Below, in pieces: positions 36,943 to 49,000 of a stretch of DNA of 64,000 bases. The notes under the pieces were generated by a model that was given only the letters and a program-made list of their open reading frames with translations, did no database searches and was not told the origin of the DNA. Within the stretch, counting starts at the first letter, position 1, and every line of letters starts with the position of its first letter. The DNA is from Eumeta japonica. Its lineage: Eukaryota > Arthropoda > Insecta > Lepidoptera > Psychidae. Location of the stretch: contig BGZK01001022.1 in assembly GCA_005406025.1 (NCBI GenBank), positions 124,001 through 188,000 of the forward strand, in the 5' to 3' direction. A program made the position numbers and the translations under genes.

Positions 36943-37952
36943 TATTGTAAGTACAATCAATTTGTAACAAAATCGTTTAAATCACATTTAAAATTTTCTT
37001 TAACGGCCTAAACTACAACTAATCCATGAATGACATCCAAATGATGTGTTAAGTATTGATTTTTATTATTTATTGTGTTTATGGCCTGATACTTAATTTG
37101 ATAACATTTTCAGAAATAGTACACAATATAGAAAATCTTTGTATATTCGTGTACAAAGAATAGGTATGCCACACTTTTAACCATATGAAAATACAAAATA
37201 GCAGTTTTACTTCAATTCTATTTATTACGTCACCAAGTCCCATTTCTCCGCTATTCTTAGCCACTCCATTATGAATACAATTTCCAATTATTCAAATCTA
37301 CAGTTGTATATAGACAAATCTTTATAAAATAGAGTCTAAAAAATTATCAAGAACCGAGCTAGGACGTACGGGTTCGATCTCGACCACGGACAAATCGACC
37401 AATGCGATATTTCAACTTAAATCAATTTAAAACCACTCGCTTTGGGTTTTAGAAAGCACATTAAGCAGTCGGCCAGGATATTATCATTACGTTAACAGTC
37501 CCCAACTCTCACTGGGCTATCGTGGTGAGCTTATATTCCAAGACTCTAATTCTGAAATAAATGGATTGAAGAAAGGTATGTGCTTCAGCAGATGACTTTA
37601 GGACGTTGCAAACTAAAGGTGCCCGGATTTAGTTTCGACACTAAAGTTCGAACTGACTCGGTGTCGCAGACGATTGTTCAGAAAACCAATCTGAATTATA
37701 TTAGACTCAAAGCAGCTGTTCTTTAATAGATAGGGATAATTTATGATTGATAAAATCGTTTACGAAAATTTAGAAAAAGCCGAGGTGTCATCAATTATGT
37801 CATACCTCTTTCCACGTAGTTTCAGAATACCAAATCTAAGTCCGTTATTTGCCCCTCCAAGAAACTGGACGTAAGGGGTAGCAAATTTGTCATAACCAAC
37901 GACTAATTTAAAAAAATGTATTAATACAATACTATTATTACAAAACTTATCT
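36943..37952. other. Spacer 5' of gene D with SINE-like sequence
   Basis: The gene D promoter should lie at the left edge, but no motif is identifiable. At about 37340-37560 the text ACGGGTTCGATCTCGACCAC resembles a tRNA B box within a degraded SINE. Other frames here are AT-rich shadows. Confidence 0.4.
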
Positions 37953-38430
37953 GCTTCCCAGAAGGTTAGGCAGAAACTATAAATTTCCATATGGTACGAT
38001 TTTTGGATATATCTCTTGCTTCACTGACACCTACCAATCTTTTTATGCAAGGACATCACTTTTGGATGCTTTAATTTGGTTCTTTTTTTAATGTGCCATC
38101 AATTTAATGGTCTGTATAGGATTTTATAAGACGACCCTTGATGATCTCTCCATCACCCGCATTCACTTTATATGTTTGTTTTGTCAATCTACTTTCATTC
38201 TTTCCAAATTGCCAAACCACCGCAAAATACCTTTTTCTACCCTTGTCACTACGTCTTCTTTCGAACAACACCGCTCTCGGACATCACTGTTCTTACACAT
38301 ATCTTTAAAAGACGTTCCTTATACTAGGCAGAGATCACATCTCCGCTGCATGGATTCTATTTTCATTCTTCTTCTACCATACCCAACATTCACTACCATA
38401 CATAAGCGTAAGGATCAGGACCCCGATTTA
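37953..38430 (-). pseudogene. LINE reverse transcriptase C-terminal remnant, copy 1
   Basis: On the minus strand the upstream end reads LMYGSECWVW and then HAAEMRSL, a segment found after the RT core in several LINE clades. It runs into a 3' UTR ending ATGGAAATTTATAGTTTCTG. The same 3' end occurs at 52080-52190 plus 54345 onward, and at 62020-62490. The plus-strand 139-aa frame at 38107 is its antisense shadow. Confidence 0.6.
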
Positions 38431-39230
38431 GATAGGCAAAGCCGCTTCTCGCGAGACAATTCTATTATTAATAATAGCAAACAAGGCCTCATTCACTGCA
38501 TATCACGCGTTCATATTTCGATCTAGTTTAGATACCATTCTTTGTAAACAGACTACCCAAGTATACAAATTTTATATACATGGTATTTATAGTATGATTA
38601 CCGTATATATGGTATTCAGTGGTCCTTTCGCTTTATTCAAACACCATGACCTTAATCTTGCTAACATTTACGTTCATATTCTTAACATTCTTAGTTCTTA
38701 ACGTTTCTTAACATCTTTATTCTTAACATTCTAATCATTCGTTTTAGTTACCATCGCCTGTCACTCGGACGCCGATGAGGCAAGAATTACTTGGTCGACT
38801 TGGAAATGAAATGATGTAACTTTTATTAGTTCTTTCAGAGTCAACTCTCTGATTCACTTTATACCAAATCAGTTACTGTTCACTTAATATTTATTTACCA
38901 GCATTTCAAAATTCAATTGAGAATAATTAAAGCAATAAATGTATAGAACCAAAACAATGAAAAAAACGATATAATAATAAATATGACTATTTGAACAGTA
39001 AAAACAACGATATTTGTTTCTCGTTTGCATTTTATTGATGACCATTTTTATTTTACAGGTTTAAATCAAATGTTAAGTCAATAGATTCAGCTAATTTAGC
39101 CCAATATTTATTATGTATTCGATACAACAATAGCGCCAAAAAACAAGTGTCTTTTAATATTAAACATAAAAAAACAAGTTGAACATTTTTATGTTAAACA
39201 TATTTTTAACAAATATGCACTACTTCGTTG
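38430..39230. other. Spacer, no gene seen
   Basis: AT-rich sequence with short runs of TTCTTAACAT-type repeats near 38660-38740. Nothing else recognised. Confidence 0.4.
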
Positions 39231-39234
39231 TCTA

Positions 39235-39630
39235 AACTTAGCAATGCTCTTTGCAGAGAAGTAGATTATATCCTGGAATACAAAACAGGAGACAGAGACA
39301 GAACGAAGCTTGCACTATACAAAAGGTGTATCTGCCCCAGACTGACCTACGCTGTTCCAGTATGAAATGAACTGTGCTTGAAAAAGTAACACCAGGAAAT
39401 CGAAATTCAGCAAGATATCTTCCTCTGTGCACAATCGTAGATCCACATGGTCCTTCCGCGAATCTATGTTCTCCATCTTCGGTCAAGCTCTTCGTATGCA
39501 TTGTATTCAGTTCGCAGTCCAATGGAATGTCGGCAAATAAAAGACCGCCATTAAAATGCATTCAATCCCACTCTGGTAGATTGGTACCTAGGTGGCCAGA
39601 TGATCTCGCGCGTCCCTTTCATTGCCCTTA
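39235..39630 (+). pseudogene. LINE reverse transcriptase tail fragment
   Basis: The start reads TKLALYKRCICPRLTYAVPV, the conserved segment near the C-terminus of jockey-like reverse transcriptases. The end has GRLVPRWPDDLARP, which resembles the GRP-RWxDD motif at LINE termini. The two pieces are separated by stops and unrelated sequence, so they may come from different elements. Confidence 0.5.
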
Positions 39631-39795
39631 GTTGTCAGTTGCTAGAAGTATTTCAGTCTCTTCGCTGTTCTCGCACTATGCAATTACTAAGTACTTATTA
39701 CGTGTCGTATTGTGTTTTGTTGTGCCGTATACATCCAATAATCAATTGAACCGTGTAAAAATTATTCATGTAAGAAGTCTATCGTCCGAAGTACG

Positions 39796-40086
39796 ATGAT
39801 CGTGAGTGAACACGAAGCCCCCCCGCATCACCCGCAAGCCCCCGAGTGCCGCATACTAATTAACGAAAGTATAGTGCGCTGCGTTCCGACGGTTAATCTG
39901 ATACCGCCGTGTACAGGAACTATTTCCTACCACACAACTACTATTAGCATATTGAATGCGCCTAATCCTTGGCAGCATAACTATATGTACAAGTATCGAA
40001 GTTTCAAAAGCGCCTCTACTTCAGAGATCATATCAAACCCATTAGGCAAACAGTCCATTTCTACATGTCACGCCGCATTGATATAA
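39796..40086 (+). CDS. Possible 96-aa ORF or 5' exon, unrecognised
   Basis: An ATG frame begins MIVSEHEAPPHHPQAPECRI and continues to a TGA-type stop after 96 codons. The first ~45 codons are noticeably GC-richer than the surroundings and use synonymous C/G endings, as a real exon might. No domain, signal peptide or membrane helix is recognised. It could be a first exon whose partners lie elsewhere, a retrocopy, or chance. Confidence 0.25.
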   Translation: MIVSEHEAPPHHPQAPECRILINESIVRCVPTVNLIPPCTGTISYHTTTISILNAPNPWQHNYMYKYRSFKSASTSEIISNPLGKQSISTCHAALI

Positions 40087-40089
40087 AAG

Positions 40090-41480
40090 AAGTAGTGAAT
40101 GTAAAAAAAAATATGTAGCAGTCGCTGGACGCCCGGCGGATATGAGCCATCGACATATTATTATGGGAAGAATGTCTAAATAAAGAAAAACAATTAATAA
40201 ATATTTAGTAACATGACCAAATAATACCGTCACTAATTTAAAATCTTTAAGCAAATCAAATAATGTTCTTTTATAACAATAATATTGTAGTATTTTATAT
40301 TTGTACTTTTGCAAGTTAAATTATTTAGTGGCAATATCCTTTTTTCTTTTTCTCTATGATGTGATAATGTAATTCGAAACGTAGTCGATATCATAATACT
40401 TATCTATACTTGTAAAATATTTATGGAACACAAATATATGGGGTTTTTTATAATTGAATACAAACCAAAACGATCATTTTCAGAGCTCTTCCATCTGTCT
40501 GTACTATGTCTGTTTGTTCTGGCATCACGTAAAATTGAATGCGATTTTCACAGATGTGTTTCTAGAGGTTATATTTAAAACTCCCTTAAACAAGAATGGA
40601 AAAATTAAATTATTTTTATATATTTAATAGTTTTAAAAATCACATCATTAACGCTTATTATGACATTTAAAAATTGAGACGAGGGCAGGACCGAAATCGA
40701 GATCATGATGGACACAATGTCATCGGTTGATATGAAAGATGTAAAATAGACGGAGAGCTGGCTGGCATTTTAGAGAAGGTGTTTTAACCAAGATGAAATT
40801 TTTTACAACACTTCCTTAATCATAGGTAAAAACAAAAGTGCAAATCTGGCAGGAGGGTAGCGATTACTTTCACCCCTTAAATTTTCGAAGTAATATTTTT
40901 TTTTTTGCAAAGAAATGTTTATTGGGCATTTTGAAGTTTTTATATATTTTAATTTAGCTATCAAAAAGTTTGAAAATCAAAAAGTCAGACCATTTGGTCG
41001 GTTTTTGATGATTCAAAAATATGTATTTTAGGCAAGCCGAAATTTTAACAGCACGAAATTAGTAATTAAAGATAAATAATTACAAAAAGCCATATCATTT
41101 TATGGGTTTATTTTCTGTCAGATGACCACGTAGGTTGAAGAGAGTGCGGGCGAACAGCGCTGTGTGCGCTTATCGGCAGCTGTATCAGTTGAAGAACGCT
41201 GCGTTGCGATTGTCTCTGGTGAAGTCACGTGATTCACACACATATGCGTTTGTTGAGATATTTTTGGAGCAATTATTACATTTCTCATTCATTTGATACA
41301 AAACGTGGTATTATGAAACTCATTTTTGAGTAGTTACTTATAATGGACAGTAATAGTAGTAAGAAGTTAATGTATTATTTGCACAAAAGACAATAATAAA
41401 GTTATAGTTTTTACTTATAAAATTCTAAAAAAGTGTAATGCAGTATTATTGATAGTACACGAATTAATTTGCGAATACAA
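40090..41480. other. Spacer, no gene seen
   Basis: AT-rich. A GC-richer stretch at 41135-41250 has no readable domain. Confidence 0.4.
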
Positions 41481-41490
41481 GGCTCTTTAT

Positions 41491-41767
41491 ACAGGTTCGA
41501 ATGGACGTTGTTTCGAAACTAGGTACAAAAAACATTTCGGCTTATAGTAACAATAAAGAAGATAAATCTGATTTTGCCAAACATTTGATGGAGATCGGTC
41601 ACAGACTTAATAATAATCACAAATTTGATATTTTGCATGTGTGCGAAAAAGGCTTAAATTTAGATGTTTTGGAATTGTTTGAAGTTTTAGAACATAAAAA
41701 TACGGATAGTATGCTTAATAATCAAATCAATATTAAAAAGTCGGTGTTATTAAGCTCTTGCATGTGA
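41491..41767 (+). pseudogene. Penelope-like element GIY-YIG endonuclease fragment
   Basis: The first frame reads TGSNGRCFETRYKKHFG and then shifts into DKSDFAKHLMEIGHRLNNNH. DILHVCEKGLNLDVLELFEV follows, ending near NNQINIKK. This order is typical of the GIY-YIG endonuclease end of Penelope-like retroelements. The reverse transcriptase is missing and a frameshift lies near 41540, so it is dead. Confidence 0.6.
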
Positions 41768-41779
41768 AAATTTGGGCAA

Positions 41780-42840
41780 TGATTTGGTTATAGTTATTCT
41801 GAGACAACTGCCTAAAATGTCTATCAATGATTACATGAATGTATGACGTGCATTATACGAGGTGACTAGAAGTGCATCCTTTGGTAGTTTTAATACACCC
41901 GAAACCCTTGTGAATGTGACTGTCTGCATATTTTTGAGGGTGTGTCTAGTTAGCATGAAACGTAAGTAGAAATAACATTATAGCAATTTGGCGGACTAAA
42001 ATAAATAAAATAGTAACACTTGCTTAGGTGTTTCATATCCGTTAATCCTCTCAAATCAATATTAAATTCGTTGGATAAGGTTTCATAGTGGAAAACAGAT
42101 TCGAGAATCAGCCTCGAGTTGCATGCTTCATGTTACTGTATGTCGCAGGTAAGCGTCTAATTTGGAGATATAAACTAATACTAAAAGTTAAGTAAAATAT
42201 CGTACACCGATAAGCAAATTAACACATTTCATTTTCTTACAAATTCGTAAGTTCTTCAGGATAAGTACAGTGAAAGGGTAGTGAACGTACTTTGGCGTAT
42301 AAGAAATTCTGATTTTCATAGGGTCATAGGACTCCCTACCATTTCCAATTATATAAAGGACGCGTCAGACGAATCTTCAACATATAGGTCAATCACCTTA
42401 CCGCATTAATTTATTCAGCTATTTCCTACGAAGTACCTCCTCTATTAAGCCATATTCTGAAAAACCCGCCCGACGTCCTCACTGCAGAGATCAAACGGCC
42501 CAATATAGTCTAAAAAGGTTAATGGAGTAGGAATAGGTCCCCTCTAATTATTTCTGACTTATATGGTTTTAGCCCCGGGGCGCTCTCCGCGCTTCAGCGA
42601 CATTTTGAGCATCTATTATAGCAGCATCTATTATATTATGCAAAGCATAATACACAATTCATTCATTTATTTATGTTAATAGTAAAACAATCAATTCGTC
42701 ATTTAATAAAATATTGAAAATAATTATGTTATACAATAAAATTTTTAGTAAGATTGATTTTCTCTATCATTGACGTTATCTTGCGTAATGTTTATCACAG
42801 GAACAATAGTGGTATCATTAAACTCTGAAACAATTGGTTT
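41780..42840. other. Spacer, no gene seen
   Basis: Mostly AT-rich. A moderately GC-rich stretch at 42330-42530 has short coding-like runs (NPPDVLTAEIKRPNIV), possibly old retroelement sequence, but it cannot be assigned. Confidence 0.35.
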
Positions 42841-42841
42841 A

Positions 42842-42949
42842 TTTAAAGTTCAGTTCATCTTTCAGAAATTGTACTGAACGGAAACCATCTTCTTTATTAA
42901 AATCGATATTAAAATCTCCACCAAGTAAAATGGTATTTGTCACATTCTG
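42842..42949 (-). pseudogene. LINE endonuclease domain fragment
   Basis: On the minus strand it reads NTILLGGDFNIDFNKEDG and ends at a stop after ~35 codons. GGDFN is the signature of the apurinic-like endonuclease domain of non-LTR retrotransposons. It lies on the opposite strand to the RT fragment at 43231. Confidence 0.6.
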
Positions 42950-43230
42950 ATCGATTGAAATGTAAACAGTAACCATGAAAATTTTTATTTATTTCAGTAA
43001 CCATGACGATAGCGTAACGTCATTTATCTAACACTTGATTTTACTCCCATAAAATTCCATACACCGGGCCTAAATATGAAATCGATTCTTAAGGAGTAAA
43101 CTCCAATAAACTCCAAAAAGTTCCATTTCACTGGGGGTCGTTCAACAATTGTTGTTCGCATTAAACTTGTGCATCATATTTTTGGAACCTGAGAAGATGC
43201 AATTGGAATATTTTGCGATCTCTCCACATA

Positions 43231-43371
43231 GGTGTAGCACAGCGATCAATTCGTGATCCATTTCTGTTTTTAGACCATACATATTACTTACCTGACCTTA
43301 TGAAGGATATTGATGATGTAATATTGTTTGCGGACGACACTTTCTTTTTATTCATAATTAAAAGACAATAG
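43231..43371 (+). pseudogene. LINE reverse transcriptase core fragment
   Basis: GVAQRSIRDPFLF...LPDLMKDIDDVILFADDTF matches the non-LTR RT core. FADD is the catalytic box (43327-43338), and GVAQRSIRDP stands for the usual GVPQGSxLGP. The frame is closed by a TAG after KRQ, and the rest of the element is absent. Confidence 0.65.
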
Positions 43372-43759
43372 TTTGCTTATAACTATGTGTACAATGCTAC
43401 CATAAAGTAGAGAAATAGTTCACTACAAATAATCTATATGTTAATGAAATGTAAACAAAATGTATGAAATTCTTACTTCTACATTTAAAAAATAGAACCG
43501 AACCTATTTCAGTACGAAATGAAGAAACCTGCGTATACAAAAACGAACGAAAAAAATAGTAGATTCATTAAAATGATTATTTTCATTCAGTAATTTGTTT
43601 TTGAAATTAAATTGTAAAAGTTAAAAAACTATGATCTCATATCCCTTTTTTTTAAAAAAGGTACTTTTTTTTAAGTGAAGACTTCGTTAGCGCCATTGTG
43701 ATTTAAAACTCGATGAAACGAAAAAGCGACAGTAAAAGGAGACAAATATATACATCTAT

Positions 43760-44040
43760 AGAATTTAGCCTGCGAGAGAATGAGATAGAATATATGATGA
43801 AACAGAATACCGGCGAGAGAATGAGATAGAATATGAGGTGAGATATAATGCGAGCTAAAGAGATATTTGTGTGCTTATATGCGCCTGTGTATTTTCATTT
43901 GTTGAAATTGAAAACAGGAAGTCTAAATAATAAAACCTAAAATAACTTTTAAACTCGATATCGATATTCAAATAAACATACCCTACAATCATCGCACGCC
44001 TGATACCGCATTCGTCTCATTCTCTCGCAGTTTAATTCTC
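43760..44040. repeat. Short direct and inverted repeats around GCGAGAGAATGAGA
   Basis: GCGAGAGAATGAGATAGAAT occurs near 43772 and again near 43812, and its inverse CTCATTCTCTCGCAG occurs near 44020. The arrangement could be the ends of a small unknown element. Confidence 0.35.
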
Positions 44041-46074
44041 TCAAGATTTCACTTCTAACGCGTGTGAACCGCACACATTTTTTTTTTCTAACTAAATGTC
44101 TTTTCAGCGATCAACATATAAAAATTCAACAAAACTCGATAAATGGTATCTCCTAACAGAATATTATCGTTGAATTTGAATATTTCAATTTGGTAAATAT
44201 GCGACCTTTAGAAAATTAGTAAATGATTACAAGTAATTGTGTTAGTTATAATTTTCATATTAAACTGTATTTTAGTAAAAAAAAATTGTAAATATTTTGA
44301 GATATCGAAAATTATAATTTACTAATTTACACACTCAACTTCGCCCACGTAAATATAAAATTGTAGTATATAGATTTACATACGATGAAGATAGCATGTG
44401 GGTAAGTTAAGTTTAGTTGGTAATATACTTCGTAATGAAGCAGAAACGAATTCTATCGTGTTTTATATCGACCGATCATGCTGTCCTTGACCCTATTCTC
44501 AATCAGCTCTCGACTCCGATCCTACTCCTGCTATTGATTCCAATTTCCGTCTTGATCTAGATGTCAGTTTTGCCTTGGATTCAATTCCCATGAAATTATT
44601 CTAGAGGAACTCATATCTTAAACTGAAAACGCATATAACGTTATATTTTTTTGCATCAAACGACGTCGCTCACGCATTTGATTTCGATTACGATCCTGCT
44701 GGCGATTCCGTTTGCGGACGGACATTGAACTTGACCTTTCTTTAAACTTTACTATTAGTAAAACCCAATCGGCATAAACAAAGTATTCATATTCGTTCTA
44801 AGTTCACGAGAGCAAATCCGCGAACAAAAGCTAGTTGTTTATAAATTATTATTAGTAACAAATATTCTCACATACTTTCGCATCTATAATATTAGTAGGA
44901 CAGAATATACACCTGTACTATATTTTCAAATTGTCGAACAAATACTTTCAAAGATATATACTATGACAGAGTTTTTCCGTGGCCAATTTGCCTACAGCAT
45001 CAAAATGAACCAGCCCGACCGATGAGATACCACACTTACACAAATTAGACATGAAGTAGCTGCTTCCTCTGTTGTATTTCGTTCGGTAACTGAAAGTTCC
45101 GGTGGCTCACTTCCCCTCTATCAGATACTAAAGCAACTTTGAAAAAAAAACTATCGCAAAAATGTACCTGTAACTCAGGAGAATCCTTCCCTGAGCGCTT
45201 TTACTCGATTCGCCCAACGTAATCTTGAGAGGACTAAAATCCGCTCATTTTATATTCTGAAGGCAAATGGAGTAAACCAAGAATGATGCTTCTTTCTATG
45301 TCGTCTGTGGACTTTTACAGCATTAGAGAAGGCCATTCAAATTTAAATACCGTCCACCACCACCTCGAGACGACAAAATCGAATTTCTCTTTTAACCGAG
45401 GCACAAATATTTATTGCGGCTGATATACGACACACTTTATCCGGTTTGAATTTTATTGCAATATAATTTTTGTTTTTGGACGATGTATAAAAATGTGGCA
45501 ACCGGAATAAGACAGATGCTCTATTTCCGGTCGTATGTAAGATATAGTTGCGTCTTTCCAAAAGACTGTTCATCTAAATACGCGCTTTCATTTCATCGCA
45601 TTTCATTTTGAGTGACTAAAATGATAGAACCTTTTAGTATTGTGATGTGTATATAATGAAACCGTCTTTCCGAGTATTGGAAGGAAGTAAACGTAGAGAC
45701 CGACACTGCAGTCATTTTGTACCGGTAAATCGAATGGAGGTGTGCTGCTTGTGCGCATATGAAATCAGGCTTTCCTCCCGTTAGGAAGACTGTAATTAAA
45801 GTGAACATGTCAAACAATAACTCACTACTAACAGCTGTTCAGTTTTCTGATTAAAGGGAGGGCATCTACTAATGTCGACAAGAATAGAGAACGATGAACT
45901 TCTATACAGTGTTCGAAAATATTCTCCTTACGATCTGTTGTAATTTGAGCACAGGTCTCCTCTCGTCTCTGTTTAAGATATTCATGTCAATAGGATTATC
46001 AATGCATCTATTCAATTTAGAACGTGACAGAGATTGCATTTCGTTTGGGGATAAATTACAATAGACGAAAATTT
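44040..46074. other. Spacer 3' of gene F
   Basis: No gene recognised. Frames at 45343-45573 and 45593-45817 (minus) have no domain and poor composition. A repeat-like run with CGATCCTACTCCTG and GATTCC phrases lies at 44500-44720. Confidence 0.4.
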
Positions 46075-46080
46075 TTTATT
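46075..46080 (-). other. Polyadenylation signal of gene F
   Basis: AATAAA on the minus strand lies 15 bases beyond the TGA stop, which supports 46096 as the end of this open frame. Confidence 0.5.
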
Positions 46081-46095
46081 TCAAATTACATGAGC

Positions 46096-49000
46096 TCAAC
46101 ACTTACGACAACCACTTTTAGGCTTCTTTATAAATGTAAAAGGATACATTCTCGATCGTGATGTATTACAGGCCCGATTAATTTTTTCAAGATGTCGCAT
46201 AGCTCCGGAAGAATCATACGTTGCTACTTGAAAACAAGCTGTATCATGTGCTGCATATTTTGGTCGTACTTTCTTTGTGACCCAGTGCGGTTGATATCTG
46301 TCATGTATCGTGGACAAATTCATCACGCAACATTTGTTGCCATAAGTGCCTTTCCTCTTGTCTGCAGACGCAAACTCTGTATTGATTTTATTTATGGAAT
46401 TTTTCATTTTAACACCTGATTGCTTAATCGATTTTCCACCATCATTATGATTTTTATGTTCTTTTACTTGATTGTTTTTTACTTCTAAATGCCCTTTTGG
46501 TACAGATGATAAGAGAGGTTGCAATCGCTTCTTTTTAGAATACCAAGCCCACTTACCATCTTTATCTACATAACCGTCTATTCCAATATGCAGAAGTTGT
46601 CCAGATGTATCTTTAAAATTACCTTCATCGGAAGGGTACACATTACCATCCGGACCAGTAAAATTATTGGGCACCCAACGATTGTCTACCCCTATATATC
46701 CATCTTTATTGATCTCTGTCCAAACGTGTCCAGGTCCCCAAAACCCACCTAAATCACTGCATTCAGTTTTTCCATCTGGCCCTTTGAAGAATCGAGGAAC
46801 AGGATTACCACTTTTGTCTAGAAGCTTAACTTTGTAATCTAGATATGTGTATTGAGTGTCTTTCTCCTCAAATTGGGGCGGGGGCTCTACATTAGGATCC
46901 CATCGAGCCGCTGGTGGTGTAAATGAAATAACCCACTCATCGCCATCTGTGTCACTGCTCACTATAGCAGCGTCGTCTTCCGAACACGTGCACGACTCTA
47001 TAGAGGGATTATCCCTTTCGTAGGTCTCACAAGGGCATTCGGGGTTATCTTCTATAGGCACCAACCCTAGTGCCTGATTATAAGCCTTGACACATATTTC
47101 TTGGCATCTGTCGCGAAACGTGGATTGAACGAATTTGCTTTTCCTTTTTCTATCTTTGCGTTCTCTACGTTCACGTATTTTGCTTATTTGTAATTTCTCT
47201 TCGTCTGTCTTCCCAATAGTGTATAAAAGGGGTGGTCTTTCTTCATATGGATAATCACAAAGATACCTCTGCGTTGTATATTGTTTAAATACTTCCATTT
47301 GTACCGTATACTCTCCACCAGCTTTGGTCACTAGTAGGGTTGGTTTCATTTCAATTTTCTTCTTCTTTTGCAGTTTTTTCTTCTTTGCCAATACATCTAT
47401 CTGGCCTCTTACAGCTTTGAATTTTCGTACAATAAACTTACTTGCTGCCCCAGGTCTCCACATAGGCCTTGGTCCCATTCCCGGTATATCTTCAGCTGTC
47501 CACAACCACCCCATATGCTTTGGCACCCTGGGCGGCCTTTGGGGACCGCATCTTAAATGCGGGTTAAGATAGGCTCCAGATGGGTCTTCCACTCCTTTTT
47601 GTTTGGCTGATTTTACATCCTTTTTTCCTTCGGAATTTTTTTTATCATCTTTTTTGACTTCTGATTTTTTTGTGCTTGGGAAACCCATCGCTTGCTTTTG
47701 ATCGAGTTGAGCTGGTTTACCACCGCGACCGCTCGTGTTTGAATTATCTTGAATCTTATCTTTCATTTTACTTTCATTTGGCCAAGAGTACGGGGGCTGA
47801 ACTTTCGATTTATCATAGATCTTGTGATACATTGGACATGGAATAGGTTGTACATAAGATGGTTCCCCATTCAAATCATCCCCAAGAACCTCGTAGCCGC
47901 CACAAATTGGGCAGTAAGTAGTCCTTTTGATGGTACCGAATTTGCAATCACAATCACAAAAACATGGATCTTTTTTTCCTGAAGCATCAAGTTCTTTTTT
48001 ACTCTTAACTGAATCCAATATCATAGCTTGAAAGTTTTTAGCAATATCGCATGTTTGTGCAGAACATGGACCTGGTATATCCTTTAAGTCTAACATCACG
48101 TGACTGTCGGCAGGACTTGGTTCATGTTCTGGTTGTATACTTTTTTGACAAGACTTGCAGCCACTATCATGACTTTCAGTAAGTTTAATACCTTTAACAG
48201 TTTCTTCATGAAACCGGCTTAAATTTAAGGAACAAGAACTTCTTGCGCAGGTTCTAGGCATAGACTTCAAACTAGGACATAGAGCAACACAATCTCCACT
48301 TCTAATAGATTTGACTGATTGGTCCGGAGTACTCGTTTCAGATTTCATTTCATACTCAAAATTGTACTGCACTGCACAATAGTATATTTGTTTTACTTTA
48401 CTTGTGTTGGCACAGCATTTCTTTTTATCGCATTTATCATGGCTACTAAGGCATCCTCCAGTCATCTCTATATGTTCTTTACATATATCATTGCATGGAA
48501 ACGTACATGGTTCTGTTCGGTCGATCATTGCATCTTCCATTTGGTCTAAGCAAGCACACTGCGTGGAATATCCTGGAAGCTTCTTTCCTCGAACATATAA
48601 TCCAGAACGTCTCAATAGCTCTCGTATATTTACAGCTACAGTGCATGATTTACTACCACAAGGACCTATTATATCTTCAATTTCTATTTCTTTATTATCC
48701 TCGATTATCAACTTTTCTAAATACGACCTTATATCTCTTGCTACCCTACAATCAGCCCTCCCGCAAGGTCCTCTAATGTGTTCAATTTTCAATACAGCAC
48801 GTCTTGCAGCTTCACGCTTAGCAGAATTATCAATGCAAAGTACGCAAGGCTCATCTGTAATTTCTTCTTTCATAACTTGAGCCAGAGGACCAGGTGGCCA
48901 GTCCTTTTCAGCACATATACACACTTTATCCAAATCTGTTGCTTTTATTTCTGGTTTTATAGTTGATTGCGGTGTTAACATCCGCAAATTATCATTACAT

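Noticed and set aside
37340..37400. tRNA gene near GGTTCGATCTCGACC
   Set aside because: Only a B-box-like stretch is seen, without acceptor stem pairing; it fits a degraded SINE.
38107..38526. 139-codon plus-strand frame
   Set aside because: Reading the other strand gives a recognisable LINE segment (LMYGSECWVW), so the frame is its antisense shadow.
48404..48880. 158-codon frame and other plus-strand frames within 46192-48966
   Set aside because: They lie antisense within gene F, whose frame is open across 3.7 kb and aligns with gene D.
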